This document shows positions 23,976 to 36,000 of a DNA stretch of 62,000 nucleotides, one piece after another. This DNA is from Phoronis australis (lineage: Eukaryota > Phoronida > Phoronidae): contig NMRA01000009.1 of NCBI GenBank assembly GCA_002633005.1, positions 1,334,761 through 1,396,760 on the forward strand, read 5' to 3'. The first letter of the stretch is position 1, and each line of letters begins with the position of its first letter. The translations under genes and the position numbers were made by a program. The notes beneath the pieces were generated by a model. The model searched no databases and was not told where the DNA came from. It saw nothing but the letters and a program-made list of their open reading frames with translations.

Positions 23976-26900
23976 ATGCCCGGTGACATCAGTATGGCCA
24001 GCATGACAGATAGTCATCGGCTGTTTCTGCAAGCTATTCTGTCAAGACACATACTCAGTACACCTGAAGTCAGACGCCTATATAGACAGTCATGTGAAAG
24101 ATTTGGTGGTTAGTAATGGAGGATTGTTGAAAGTAAATTTAGCCTAGGCAGTAGGCATGCTCTAATTTTAAGGATAACGTGCAACGCCATCAATGAAAGC
24201 CATTTTGGTTCATGTTTTTGGGTGGAATTTTGTTTTGGTTTGTTATATCACGAGTTGGTTTCCTTATTACGTGTGTGGACTCAATGGATTCATTGATTGC
24301 TGAGTTGATTTATTCTAGTTTGAAGTTTTCGTCTTTGCCTTTACCTAATTGGTGCCGTCTTGGGAGGACTTCACATAAATTTGTTTGTTAACTATTTTGC
24401 GGCATCATCTGAGCAACATGGCTGTTGTACTCGAAAACATAGTTCCTTATTCACAAAAACTGTTCACTGATCTCCAAACTGGTATACCGATATTGAGACC
24501 GTGAGCCATGTTTGTGAATACAGGCTTGAGGTTGCGTAAACCTTATTGTGTGTGATGGGCCCATGAGCTGTGTTTGTGAGTCAGTGAACTAAGTTTATTG
24601 GACCCATGAGCTGTGTTTGTGAGTCTGAACTAGAAAACAGATATTGCCATACCTACTGAAATGGTGGTGACTTGTAGAATGATAGTTTAGTATTTACCTT
24701 GCTTTTTTCATGCCGTCAGACCTCCCCACCGTATCACGTAACTTTGAAATTATTTTTTTCTATTCAAGAGGTCTCTTCTGATGATCAACTAGCCCCCTTT
24801 GTTGTCACCATAAACCAAAATATATCGCCAATCCACATGGAGATCAAGAAGGGTGTGTGTGAAGAAACTGGTGCCAACTATTATGCTCTGGTAAGATTAC
24901 CGTGGTGATGGACAGTCATGTCTGGTGTGATCTAATGTGAAATTGGGCTATCTATTATTCTGTGGTGAGATAAGCGTGGTGCTGGACTTGGTATGACTGA
25001 TGTGATGTGTAATGAAACTGGTGCCATCTATTATGACATCTTTCGACTTTCCATCTGATATTTGCTCACAAGATTACTTCGAGGTGTTGCTGGACATCAC
25101 ACAAATCAAAGAAGTGACATTGTCGCATGTTTTTATGTGCCAACGCCATCACTGTACATCACATCCTATCATTACTGTAATTTGAAACGGAGAGAAAGTT
25201 CTGACTTTATATTAAACCATTCTTCTAGAGGGTGTTTATATAGTCATTTAGAGCGAAAGTTAAGTTTGAATTTAGGTACAATATGATTTCTAAATTGTAG
25301 GTAGTTCACGTGAAAGTTTTTAAGAAAAACACTGGAAAACCATGTCTAGTGTGTTGATACTATCGATTGATTGGAATGAAATCTTAAATTGATTTTCAAT
25401 TGAGAAGTCAAGCAAAAATGTCGCATCTACCAATTTAGTGGAGCGCAATTATATTATGGCTAGTTGTTCACCAGAAGGTTTATCTGAGATTAAACTGTAA
25501 TCATTCATTGGTAACACAACATATTTAGACTTTTTCGACTCACTTCTCAGAACTATTTTCCGTATTTAGCACAACATCATTGCAAAATAGGATGATAGAC
25601 TGATATTGGTAAACCTGATAGCTGGAATTGTCAATTCAAACTTAAGATTGCAATTTGTAACACGCAAAGCCAAGTTTATTGTGATGAAAGCAGATATATG
25701 GATCAAGATCTTATACACACAGGTTTCACTTTCAGTTCGATCATTATAGTGGAACTTGAAATTCACGTGGAAATGGAATCTGCAAGTAATTAAATACCCA
25801 AGATCACAAGTATTTGTTGCTTCTTTGCTTGCGTTTCAAATAAAAGCAAGCAATTAAAAGCAAGCTTTCAACCAAGAATCTGATGAAACAGTGGTGTCGT
25901 TGGAAACTGTTGTTTCGGCCTGAATTTCCCAACTTCAACCCGAGACTTCAGATTTAGACCTGGAATTTTTTGGAGGTAAAAATTGTCAACCTTGGAACTT
26001 TTCCTGTGTTAAAACTGATGCTGGACTAATGCGTCTGTCAGGTGTGGTCTGAAGTGAAACTGGTGCCATCTAGTATGCTATGGTAAAAATAATTTTTTCA
26101 GCAAATGTCTCTGATTTGATGTGGCGTCTCGGTGTTACGGAGTGCGGTTGCAGTATTGTGATATACAATCGCACAGTTTCTGTTTATACTGTCAGTGTTG
26201 CAATGTGCAGTACTTGTGCTGTTTATACTGTCAGTGTTGCAATGTGCAGTACTTGTGCTGTTTATACTGCCAGTGTTGCAATGTGCAGCAGTTGTACAGC
26301 TGCTGTTTATACTGTCAGTGTTGCAATGTGCAGTACATGTGCTGTTTATACTGTCAGTGTTGCAATGTGCAGTACATGTGCTGTTTATACTGTCAGTGTT
26401 GCAATGTGCAGTACTTGTGTTGTGCAGTCTCAAAGTTATTTTTTCTAGTCACTAATTGTGTACAGTCATTGGCTTATCATTGTTGCAGGTGAGCACACAA
26501 GAGAGCACCATTACTAAATGCTCCCCAGACTACACAGTCAACGAGTTGGAGCTGTTCAAAAAAATAGTGAGTCCTCTTGTAGACAGTAGAGATCTCTAGC
26601 AGCATAGCATGAAAATAAATTAGTTTTTGAAACAGGGAAATTCATTTTTCATCTAATAAAGTGGTAAATACCTCCAGAAACTGAAGATACAAAAAGTTTT
26701 TGCGGATATAACTTGTATCATTAAATGACTGTAGATACCAATATGATTTGAATTCCTTTTTCATCTTCTGTGATCTTGGTCTAAAAAACCTAGTTGGTTC
26801 TGGTCTCCGTTGTTTTTTTTAATTGAGTCAGTGGTGCTGAAAATTTTGGTTGATAACTTTTTCAAAATAGAAAATCCACCTGAGATGAGGAAAAATGATG

Positions 26901-29900
26901 GGTGATTTTCTTTTACTTGTCGCTTGGCAAATCATGGTGTTTCAAACCTTGCTTACCACTGTTTACGTGCTTTGAGCAGCTTTTCAAAAAACAAGAACTT
27001 GGTTGAAATCGGTACTGGCTTGTATTTTTTAGTTGGTAAACGCATGTATCGAAATGAGTCGGAGTACAGACCAGAACCAACTGTCTTTTTTGCCTTAACT
27101 GTATCTGTTGAACTATTAGAGGCTGGCCATTGACTTAAGTTGCACTTGAAGCCTAAGTCAGACTGTCATGGTACTACCTGCAGTATCTCCTTAGCTTGTT
27201 GCTCACAGTTCTAAGACTTTAGCCACTGAAATTGTGTTGATATAGGTCACAGTCACTCCCAGATGCCTTCAGTGGCCTGTTTGTTGGGTCTACAGTCACG
27301 ACACAATTGATGCCATGGTTTTACTGCCCTGTCACTAAGGTGTACGTGATTCACAGTGGAGCTATAGTGAACCACTGCAGTTTTAAACAACTGCCGTTGC
27401 GACAATGTCATCAAAAAATCAAAAGATGGAGTTCAGTTTGCCATTGGTTTCACCATGGTTACCATGGTTAACCCCAGTATCCATCACTTAGGATTTAAAC
27501 CATGATTCGAATTTAGGCTTTAGAATTTACAACATTGGCGATAGGGCTGTTTCAATACCATTTCACTAGAATTGATTGCTGTTGTATATTCTTATTATTA
27601 AATGCTTTTGACTTGTGTAGACAATTTAACCACCTGTTAAATGGTTGATTTCAGGCTCGAAATAATGAACACATTCTTTTGTAAATAATTGTATTGTAAT
27701 ACTTGGGAGCACATTCAGCAATCCTGCAGTTATTTTTTATAAACTCGTTTACAGTATTATAAATTCTTTGTTCTAAAATGCCGACTGCATTGCTAATTAT
27801 TACGTAACTTCTCTCAGTGGTGGCAACAATGTTCATAAAATTTGTTCCTGTTTCCACGGTACGTGCTAAATTGATGAAGAATTGATGTTGGTTCAAACAC
27901 ACACCCACTCGTCTCAGACACACACCCACTCCTCTCAAACACACACCCACTCCTCTCAAACACACACCCACTCCTCTCAAACACACACCCACTCCTCTCA
28001 AACACACACCCACTCCTCTCAAACACACACCCACTCCTCTCAAACACACACCCACTCCTCTCAAACACACACCCACTCCTCTCAAACACACACCCACTCC
28101 TCTCAAACACACACCCACTCCTCTCAAACACACACCCACTCCTCTCAAACACACACCCACTCCTCTCAAACACACACCCACTCCTCTCAAACACACACCC
28201 ACTCCTCTCAAACACACACCCACTCCTCTCAAACACACACCCACTCCTCTCAAACACACACCCACTCCTCTCAAACACACACCCACTCCTCTCAAACACA
28301 CACCCACTCCTCTCAAACACACACCCACTCCTCTCAGACACACACCCACTCCTCTCAAACACACACCCACTCCTCTCAGACACACACCCACTCCTCTCAA
28401 ACACACACCCACTCCTCTCAAACACACACCCACTCCTCTCAAACACACATCCACTCCTCTCAAACACACACCCACTCCTCTCAAACAAACACCCACTCCT
28501 CTCAAACACACATCCACTCCTCTCAAACACACACCCACTCCTACCAAACAATTCTATTTTCAAATGAAAGTCATTGTTGCTTACACTGCTTTACATTTCA
28601 GGTTGAAAAGATAGTTGAAAGTGAGAATGGCACCATCAAATCCATTGAAGCCACAAACTTGTGTGATGAACTTGAGAGAAAGATTAATAAGAAAGATGGT
28701 GATGAGGTCATTGCACGCATGGTAGATGACAAATGGTTTCTTTTTGTGAGTACACTGTCCTCATTTTGCAAGTACTGATTATTAACCTTCACAGGGCAGG
28801 ACTTCTGAGGAGGTACTTTTGTTAATTTGTGTGTTGGTAATTTGATTGTCACTTGAACCAAGGACATTTTGTTCCTTTCTGGGAAAAACTGACAATTTGT
28901 TATTATGTGTGACCAGTTGATTTTTCAAAATTTATCATATGATAGTGGATGTCGAAAGGTGGAGTTGCTGACTGTTGTGTCATAATGCCACAATGCGTTT
29001 GTCAGGTCATGGATTTGTATGAGATTTTTATGAGATTCGAAGTGGACAAAATGTTTTATGTGTTGTTTATTGTTTTTTTACTTTCTATTTCAATAGAACA
29101 ATGGTAAGATATCTCTTCATACACGGGCCTTACTTGAACTGGAGCAATATCTCAAAGAACAATTTCCTGAGGAAGTGGTCTGTTGTGAATTGTGCAAGAA
29201 AGTCTGCTTAAAGGTATTTTATTGGCTGGTGGAATATCAACAGATAGTCACTTTGTTCACTTTAGTGTTGAATCAAGGAAGAAAGCAGTCCATATTCACC
29301 CACAATATTACGTGCGAGACCAGGACTTTAACCATCTGTGATGTTTTGCCACTGGCATCAGGCAAATGACAAGCATTATTGAGCGTCTCCCAAAGTTCGC
29401 TGCCATTAAAGGAGAGTTCAGTATTGAATTCACTAAGTGTCCTATGATTCCCTCTTTGGCTATTGGATGTATGTCTGATATCAGTTGCAAGTTTCCAAAG
29501 AGCGATGTTAGTCCTCGTGGTGCATCTGTATGTTTTACGATTTTGGTGCGATATCTCAAGAAGAGAATGTAAGATTGTTTGTAATCTGTAGCGTAGTGTA
29601 GATGGGGCAACTCCAGACGTTAGATGATTTGGTGACCTTGATATCATTTTCAAGGTCACAGTGAGAAAATCAAATTTGGAGAATGTTGGTGACGTGTTAT
29701 CTCAAGACGGGAGTTTTAGATCTAATTTGTTAATATTTTTACAGAGGTATAGATGTACTCCAGATGTCAGTGACCTTGACATCAGTTTCGGTATCATGGC
29801 GAGAAATCGAGTTTTTGTTTTGAAAAATGTTGGTGCGATATCTCAACAAGAGGTTTTTAGATTATGTCCATATTTTGTGCTGAAGTGTAAGTGGGCCATT

Positions 29901-31475
29901 TCCAGGTGCAGCTTGATTTTGGCAACCTTGTCTACATTTGCAAGATCATGGTGAAAAATTTAAGAGTTCTACTGGGAAAATGTTAGCACACCTCAAAAGG
30001 AAAATGATTGTAGACTTTGATTGTATTTTTCGGGGGAGTAGTTGAGGCATCTATGAGTGCCAATCATGTTTACTTATTAAGTGACCTTTAAGAGTAAAAT
30101 GTTCTGTTTGGAAAATATTGTTGGCGGGATATCTGATGAAGGAAACTTCGCATTTTTTTCATATTTTGCTTTGAGGTGTAGACGTGGTGTCTCTATGCAC
30201 GAAGTGAATTTGGTAATTTTGACCTTGTTCTCAAGGTCATGACAAATGTTGAAGCAACATCGCATCATGCAATGCATGAAAGTTTATTTATTAAAGTGAA
30301 ATTTTCTCATTTGAATTTTTTGGGAATTGTAATAGAGTGACCATTTTCAGAGATGTTGGAAATAAAGTGTTGTAAATATATTCATCTGGCTTACCTTTAC
30401 ACTTAAAATTCATTAGTCCATGGAAGTTGTAGCCTTTTAAGGAATGCACACATGTTTAAAAACATGTGTGCATTCCTGTATGCAACAGGACACAGTTTGG
30501 TCTTCCTGTGACAAATACTTGTTGGATTGAGTTTTTAAATGTGTAACAAGTCAGGAGTCGGGCATTCATCAGCTTCAAAAGTAAGTTGGACTATTATCAA
30601 TTTCATTAGTGGTTGTGCACAGTTAGGTAGACCAGGCATGATCATAAAGTGTTGTAGACCAGGCATGATCATAAAGTGTTGTCAAGTGTCAACATCTTTG
30701 TTTATTCCTTCTAGGGACAGTGCTGTACTTACTGCCCGGTCAAGTTACACCACCATTGTGCGAAGCGCTTCTTCAATCAAGGCAAGACAGCGTGTCCAGC
30801 AAGAGGCTGTGGTAAACCTTGGCCATCATCAGGTAAGTCAGCACTACACGGTCACACGTACTTTCACATCACGAGATAACACTGCCACCATCTCCGCATT
30901 TAATTGTATAAACATCATTAACGTCACTGTTTGTATACAATTTTACATGTTGTAATACCTTGTGCAGGTATGATTCGACATTGCCATGAAACAGAACTAC
31001 CCCAGGTGCTCATATAGTCAAGAGATTACAATAGACATATCCTTGGTTTAGTGATGCAATTATTTGCCAGTTTTCAACTCTGAAATTAGATCTTGCATCC
31101 TAAAATGCAAGTTAGCTGTGATGTCACCAGATGTTCAGAGCTGATAACCGTCAAACAATGCATTTGAGAAACAACAGCAGTGCCACTAATTGAATATTTT
31201 AAGTAGGTGAAGTCCCCGAATATTTCTCACACACGCACACATGCACCATTTTTAAAATGATCAAATTTCAAGTTTCGTCATGCTGAAGTGTTTCGCGGAC
31301 TTTCCTTTCGTGACGGCCATTTGCATATTCTTAACTAAAAGAACCATGAACCACTTTGTGCATGAAGAGACCTCTCTCAGCCTGTTGTTCATGTAACATT
31401 GCAGGTGCCTCGCTCGGTCAACAAGCTACAACAACAGGAGAGTCATCGCAAAAGTCAAGAAAGAGGCGACGCTGA
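23976..31475 (+). CDS. NSMCE1: Non-SMC element 1 homolog, SMC5/6 complex RING subunit (7 coding exons)
   Basis: NSE1 pairs with NSE3 (MAGE) and NSE4 in the SMC5/6 complex and acts in DNA repair in the nucleus as a RING-type ubiquitin ligase. Coding exons: 23976-24108, 24769-24890, 26489-26566, 28602-28745, 29097-29213, 30715-30832, 31405-31475; all phases join, giving about 260 residues (human 266). The start ATG lies 7 bases into its exon. Family blocks: MTDSHRLFLQAILSRHIL near the N-terminus, IHMEIKKGVCEETGANYYAL in exon 2, NELELFKKI in exon 3, and a winged-helix-like KWFLFNNGKISLHTRALLELE across exons 4-5. The C4HC3-type RING spans exons 5-6: CCELC...C, CCTYC, HHHC, CPARGC (about 188-230). 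The tail is basic (KSRKRRR, stop 31473-31475). An ATTAAA at 31728-31733 is a plausible poly(A) signal. Confidence 0.95.
24500..24640 (+). repeat. Short imperfect repeat in NSMCE1 intron 1
   Basis: The phrase CCCATGAGCTGTGTTTGTGA occurs at about 24569 and 24601 with a looser relative near 24501 (GTGAGCCATGTTTGTGAATA). A small local duplication with no further structure seen. Confidence 0.6.
24891..26170 (+). other. NSMCE1 intron 2, mostly featureless
   Basis: Degenerate echoes of the preceding exon end (GAAACTGGTGCCATCTA near 25014 and 26053) suggest small duplications of exon 2 sequence inside the intron. Neither copy keeps a frame or splice sites. Confidence 0.45.
26180..26425 (+). repeat. 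39-bp minisatellite, six copies, in NSMCE1 intron 2
   Basis: The unit GTTTATACTGTCAGTGTTGC + AATGTGCAGTACTTGTGCT (39 bp) repeats about six times. One copy is lengthened by nine bases (near 26288-26305). Since 39 is divisible by three, all frames stay open and give 86-123-residue repetitive ORFs on both strands, which are artefacts. The array ends about 65 bp before the exon 3 acceptor. Confidence 0.95.
26860..27110 (+). repeat. Dispersed repeat family member (copy 1)
   Basis: This intron segment shares an ordered set of words with 46775-46990 in the TBC1D2 gene: CCACCTGAGATGA, CAAATCATGG, TTGCTTACC, TTTTTTAGTTGGTRAACGCA and ACCAGAACCA/ACCAGCTG. A short third piece is near 44475-44515 (AATGAGTCGAATTACAAACCAGAG). 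Ancient mobile element relic; class unknown. Confidence 0.7.
27893..28548 (+). repeat. 21-bp minisatellite, about 31 copies, in NSMCE1 intron 3
   Basis: The unit ACACACCCACTCCTCTCAAAC (21 bp) is highly homogeneous, with A-to-G variants (CTCAGACAC) in a few copies and slightly more variation at the right end. The length is a multiple of three, so very long ORFs appear in three frames (about 250-298 residues). Translations such as (THTHSSQ)n or (GVGVCLR)n have no start context, no splice link to NSMCE1 and no domain. The plus-strand frame reads into the real exon 4 at 28602 only by chance. Array purity suggests recent expansion or gene conversion. Confidence 0.98.
29510..30250 (+). repeat. About 160-bp tandem repeat with GACCTTG...CAAGGTCA hairpins
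   Basis: Four or five diverged monomers each contain a phrase like GTTGGTGCGATATCTCAA followed about 100 bp later by GACCTTGATATCATTTTCAAGGTCAC (an inverted pair GACCTTG/CAAGGTC). Phrases are seen at 29545, 29629, 29690, 29775, 29830, 29935, 30118 and 30218. The block fills most of NSMCE1 intron 5. No frame persists. Confidence 0.7.
30440..30477. repeat. Perfect 18-bp-arm inverted repeat
   Basis: AGGAATGCACACATGTTT and AAACATGTGTGCATTCCT pair perfectly around an AA centre, giving a tight hairpin in either DNA strand or in the NSMCE1 pre-mRNA. Confidence 0.9.
30628..30684 (+). repeat. 27-bp tandem duplication before NSMCE1 exon 6
   Basis: GTAGACCAGGCATGATCATA + AAGTGTT occurs twice in a row with no difference, about 35 bp upstream of the acceptor at 30714. 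It includes a duplicated TGATCA. Confidence 0.9.
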
Positions 31476-31727
31476 TGTGAATACTAGGCTATATTTTACA
31501 ACCGAGAGTTCAAGAGCATCGTATACTATTGACTGGCCCACACTTGCCTTGTTCATCTCTGAGGCACGTGAGTCACTCTTACTGTACGATTGTTTGTAGA
31601 CTTGACAGAAGTTTGATCAGAGTAATATCGAGATTGGTACGGGCAAGAGGACTGTGTTTGTTTCTGTTTGTGCACCCAGTTGAAAGGCGTTGTGCTCTGT
31701 GCATGATTGCAGTCGCCTTGTTTACTT

Positions 31728-31733
31728 ATTAAA
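31728..31733 (+). terminator. Candidate poly(A) signal of NSMCE1 (ATTAAA)
   Basis: ATTAAA 253 bases after the stop codon. It is the nearest canonical-type signal I see downstream on the plus strand. Confidence 0.45.
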
Positions 31734-32670
31734 TACAGACTTCATATCATATCTGGTTAGATGACTGGTCAGAAATTTGAAGAAAGTGAATGTGGACACT
31801 TGCGTAACATCTGGTCAGCTATCTAATTGTTATCCGAGACTAGCTGACAGTGCTGTCTTTAACTTAGATGACTTAAGGTAGACAAACTTGAGCAGCTAGC
31901 CTGTGTGTTTTGTCAAACATCAAAAATGCATACTACAATATATACATCGGATAATCCATCATTTTGACAACCAAGGCAAAAACAAATCATCCATTTGGCG
32001 GTTTATTAGTAATGACCTCACAGATGTGCTTAACAGGACTGCAATAGTCACATTCCTCAAAGGCTTACATGGAGATGGTTTTATTCCACTGTCTTTATAA
32101 AATTGCTGGTAAAAACTCTGATGGTTGCCAAAACCCTATGTAATCAAATCACCTTGCAGGCTGGGACCATGTGACGGTTTGTAACAACAAAGTATAATGT
32201 TAATCTATAATATTTTCTGGAATAGAGAGCAACAGAGTAGACACAACAAATTAGGAATGGTGAGTTACATATATTCAAATCATGGTAAATAAATCACCAC
32301 TGGCAAAAGGCGACGACAAATCCATGCCATGAAGGATTATCCGAGGTATATATTGTGTGTTGTATTTTCTAAAAAAAAATGTAAGCTTTAGGTAGAATAT
32401 TGAATTTCATACCAGTCTACCATTGATTTGGGTTCACATTTAACTTGCCATTTTTGTAAAATTTAGAAAATTGTACAGTCAAAGTATAGCACCCATATAA
32501 TATCAAATGACCGATATTTTTTCATAGCTCAGATGTCTGAATTGCTGTTAAACAAAAACTCCCCAGAAAGCACCATGCTCTCCTAAAAATCTCACCAGTG
32601 CTCGAGCAAGCCTGTTAAATTCCCTAACTTTAGTTGACTGGCATGCGTAACGGTCATGGCGGGCGGTAGA
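31734..32670. other. Intergenic region between convergent NSMCE1 and MTG1
   Basis: No gene recognised. A plus-strand TTTATT (about 32079-32084) would read AATAAA for MTG1 on the minus strand, but it lies far from the MTG1 stop. Several short frames have no support. Confidence 0.45.
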
Positions 32671-32862
32671 AGTGGTATTTTTCTAACTTTTAACAAATTG
32701 ATTTAAGTCATCTTGTTCACTTTTCATCAGTTGATCTTGATCCAACATGATTTTTCCTAAAGTGCCGGAACGGAAATGTCTCAGCACTACGTTAGCTGCT
32801 TCCTGAAAATTTGGTTTCACTATCATTCGGCCTTCTGGGCTCTTGACTTTTTGAAATAGTTN
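32671..32862 (-). pseudogene. Partial duplicate of the MTG1 last exon
   Basis: About 190 bp repeats 33013-33204, covering the C-terminal coding end and stop of MTG1, with only a few substitutions (one would change Arg to Lys in the MRSEQ region). It breaks off at an n (32863) in the middle of the exon and lacks the acceptor and the first third of the exon. It sits 150 bp beyond the real stop codon. It is either a real recent tandem duplication or an assembly join error; the ambiguous base at the breakpoint favours caution. Confidence 0.85.
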
Positions 32863-33023
32863 TCGAGTTGATCTTGTCTGTTCCCACTGCAGAAAGTGTA
32901 ATTATCAACTGGTCGATGAGTCCAATTAAAGATTTATGTCATTCCACCTCATCACAGTAGGTATTATTCCCACAATGCCACTGCAAGCTCCACCGTATCA
33001 CTGACATTAAAAGTGGTATTTTT

Positions 33024-36000
33024 CTAACTTTTAACAAATTGATTTAAGTCATCTTGCTCACTTCTCATCAGTTGATCTTGATCCAACATGATTTTTCCTA
33101 AAGTGCCGGAACGGAAATGTCTCAGCACTACGTTAGCTGCTTCCTGAAAGTTTGGTTTCACTATCATTCGGCCTTCTGGGCTCTTGACTTTTTGAAATAG
33201 TTGTTTCTGTTTTGCAATGTGATATAACAAGTCCATTATGTTATCTGTTGCTGCTTGGAGTCCATACTGTTTCACATATCTGGAAATAATAAATATTGTT
33301 ATTTAAAGAGTTGCATTTGCTCTTTACCCCTTGACACCAATTTCATTGTAACAGTTTAAAGATGTATTTGCATGCTCCTAACTATGCTAATGTATAGCAG
33401 GAACTAAATGACAATGCTATTTGAACATCATCTATGCTAAACAAAGTGCAGTTGTATTCATTGACAACTTGTAAATGTGAAAACACTTTTGCAAATAGGT
33501 GACCTTTGCACTAATGACATACCTCACATAACCAGCATCATGCGTGTTATTCTCCAGCACCACGTCACGATACTTATTGGACATGGTTCAGTGATTTGGG
33601 GCGGATCGTTCTTTTTATGTTTTAAAAAACATTTGCAGTCTTCAACCTACTTCATATTCACATAGTCGCTATATGTTGTGTTGCTAATTTGGCCAAGCAA
33701 TCGTAGAGATAAGGAATTAGCCTTCAAGTTTTACTTTAAAGCACCTATATACCACTGTTCTGTCAGAAGAACTAACATTTGACTAATGACAGCTCTGATC
33801 TCTATTCCCAATTCATACGAGAAGTGGTTCTAGGGCTAGGAAAGAATTGATAGCTTGTTATCGCGGAAGACTCAACTTGTTCCTTAAAGTGATGCGTCAT
33901 GACGAGCCAACTTGTAAAGCCTGGTTTCAAGTAATTTGACACCAATTTCATGGTTAAGTGGTCTAAATCCAAATTCTTTTCAATGGATGTCTGGTTTATA
34001 GTGTACCCATGTACCAATGTTTTATCCAGCTCTCGATGCAAATTTGGTGAGTTGAGAGCAGCAATGCTCCCAAACTTATACATTCAAAAACATTACGTAC
34101 TTGTCTAGGTGAACACCCATGTTTAGTTTTATCAACACTTCAACTTTATGCGAATTAGACTGTCTTAAAAATACTCGTGACTTGGTGAACACCTGTTGCA
34201 TGATAAGCTCACAAAATGCATCCGGCTTACCTTGGAGCCATGGATGGTTGGTATTCACATGGTTCAAGAAACTGTTTGTGTCATAAAGACAGATTCATAA
34301 CTATTAAAATTTTGTTTCACTAGTTTCTAAGGAATGAAATAACAGGGTAATAGCGATCCAACATCCCTAACAGCATAATCCAACAGTTTGATGCAATGTC
34401 TATTTGCATTAGAAGACTGAGGTAAATGTTATAACTGTAAGCAGTAGCAGGTGAGAGTCAGAGCTGCCTAAAATGTTAATGATATGAAGGAAACCAACCG
34501 AGTGAGCTTATTAATGGACTATTGTGCACGATCACTTCATTCCAGACGGTAGCTGCTAGCTACGTTCTCCACATTCCACCAATGTTTTATTTGACTCGAG
34601 CACCTGAAGTGCGAAGTATTAAGCGCAGGTCCCAAGACATTAATCATAATTGACCGTTTAGGAGAGTTACACCGTAACCTGTCAAAAATTTTGTTTTTAC
34701 ATTTCCATGGTTCAGTTAATGGCCACTCTCTGACTTCTGAGATTCCCAGTTTAAGTAAGCTGGGTCTCAACCCAGAGTACAATAGTCATTTTCAGTATAC
34801 AACATTAAGATGACATATACAAGATATTTACACATTGGGACCTTGCAGTCATCCGCATCGTCTGCATGTTGCTAGCTGGAGAAAACATCAACGAAGGCTC
34901 TAAACTGCATTGGTGCACAGTTTTCAACAAGTTTCGTAACATTTAACAAAGAATGACACAATCTCAACTGTAACAATGGACAGAAGAAACAAGTTGAAAA
35001 TGAACTTAAACCGAAATACACAGTGGTGTTCTAAAAGTGAATGAATCTTTTATTAACTAGATGGGTTCCAAGTCATCTCAACACTAAGTGCTTACCTAAA
35101 CTTTCCATGTTTGTTCAGCCAATACAACAAGTAATCGGCAATGATATTTTCTCCCACAAGATGGTCCTGCATTGTTGCTAAAATGAAACGAGGAATCAAG
35201 TACATAATGAACACTAGGTCCATTGACCTTTTCATGGTTATTGATTCCCGTGATGTGCAATGGATTGTGGGACATCATCGGTTTTCTACGAGTCTCAGAA
35301 TGAAACCAAAAAATGAAACCAGAATGCACAGCTAAATTTCCAGTCATCAATGGCGAGAAATGTATATTCCACAATTCCTTAATAAACCAAATAATCAATA
35401 CTCAGAAAATGTAACAAGTTGAGGCTCGTAAGCTTACAAGTGCTTGGGCATGCTTTCATAAATTTCCAGGGCTAACAAAACTACAATAACTAAACTGGAA
35501 CACTAATGTTGAGTTGGCCATGAAAAGAAAATGACACTACTTCAATGTACCTTGAATTTGGACATCACATAAGTCATTTATTTTAGGGGATATTTATAGC
35601 AAAGGCATTAACAATTCTCCAAATGGGAAGTGACGTTATGAGTGCACATCTGTGAGTGAACATTTTGAGTTTCACTCACCTCAAAAAATGTCCTCCACAT
35701 CTTGAATTTGATTTTGAATTCTTTCTATCGTTCAAATACTTGACTGTTGATTTCCATTTTGTGTCAATAGCTATTAAGCTCTAAGTATTGAAATTCCATT
35801 TCTTACAATTCCATGAGATGACAAGATGAGAGTGAAGCTGACAAGAATTACAAATGCAAAGTTGTCAAAACAAGGTGAACTTGACTGTCAAAGGTAACAA
35901 GATTGGTCAAAATGACAATTTGTGATTCTGAGAAGCATCAACGTACCATAGATTTATGTTTAGCAAGCAAAGAAAAGTGTACATGAATAAGATTCAATTA

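Noticed and set aside
26080-26492. 86-123-residue Cys-rich ORFs on both strands
   Set aside because: Products of a 39-bp tandem repeat; the real coding exon starts at 26489 in NSMCE1.
27651-28778. Three overlapping ORFs of 249-298 residues with 7-residue repeats
   Set aside because: They are translations of a 21-bp minisatellite in several frames on both strands. There is no domain, no start context and no splice connection.
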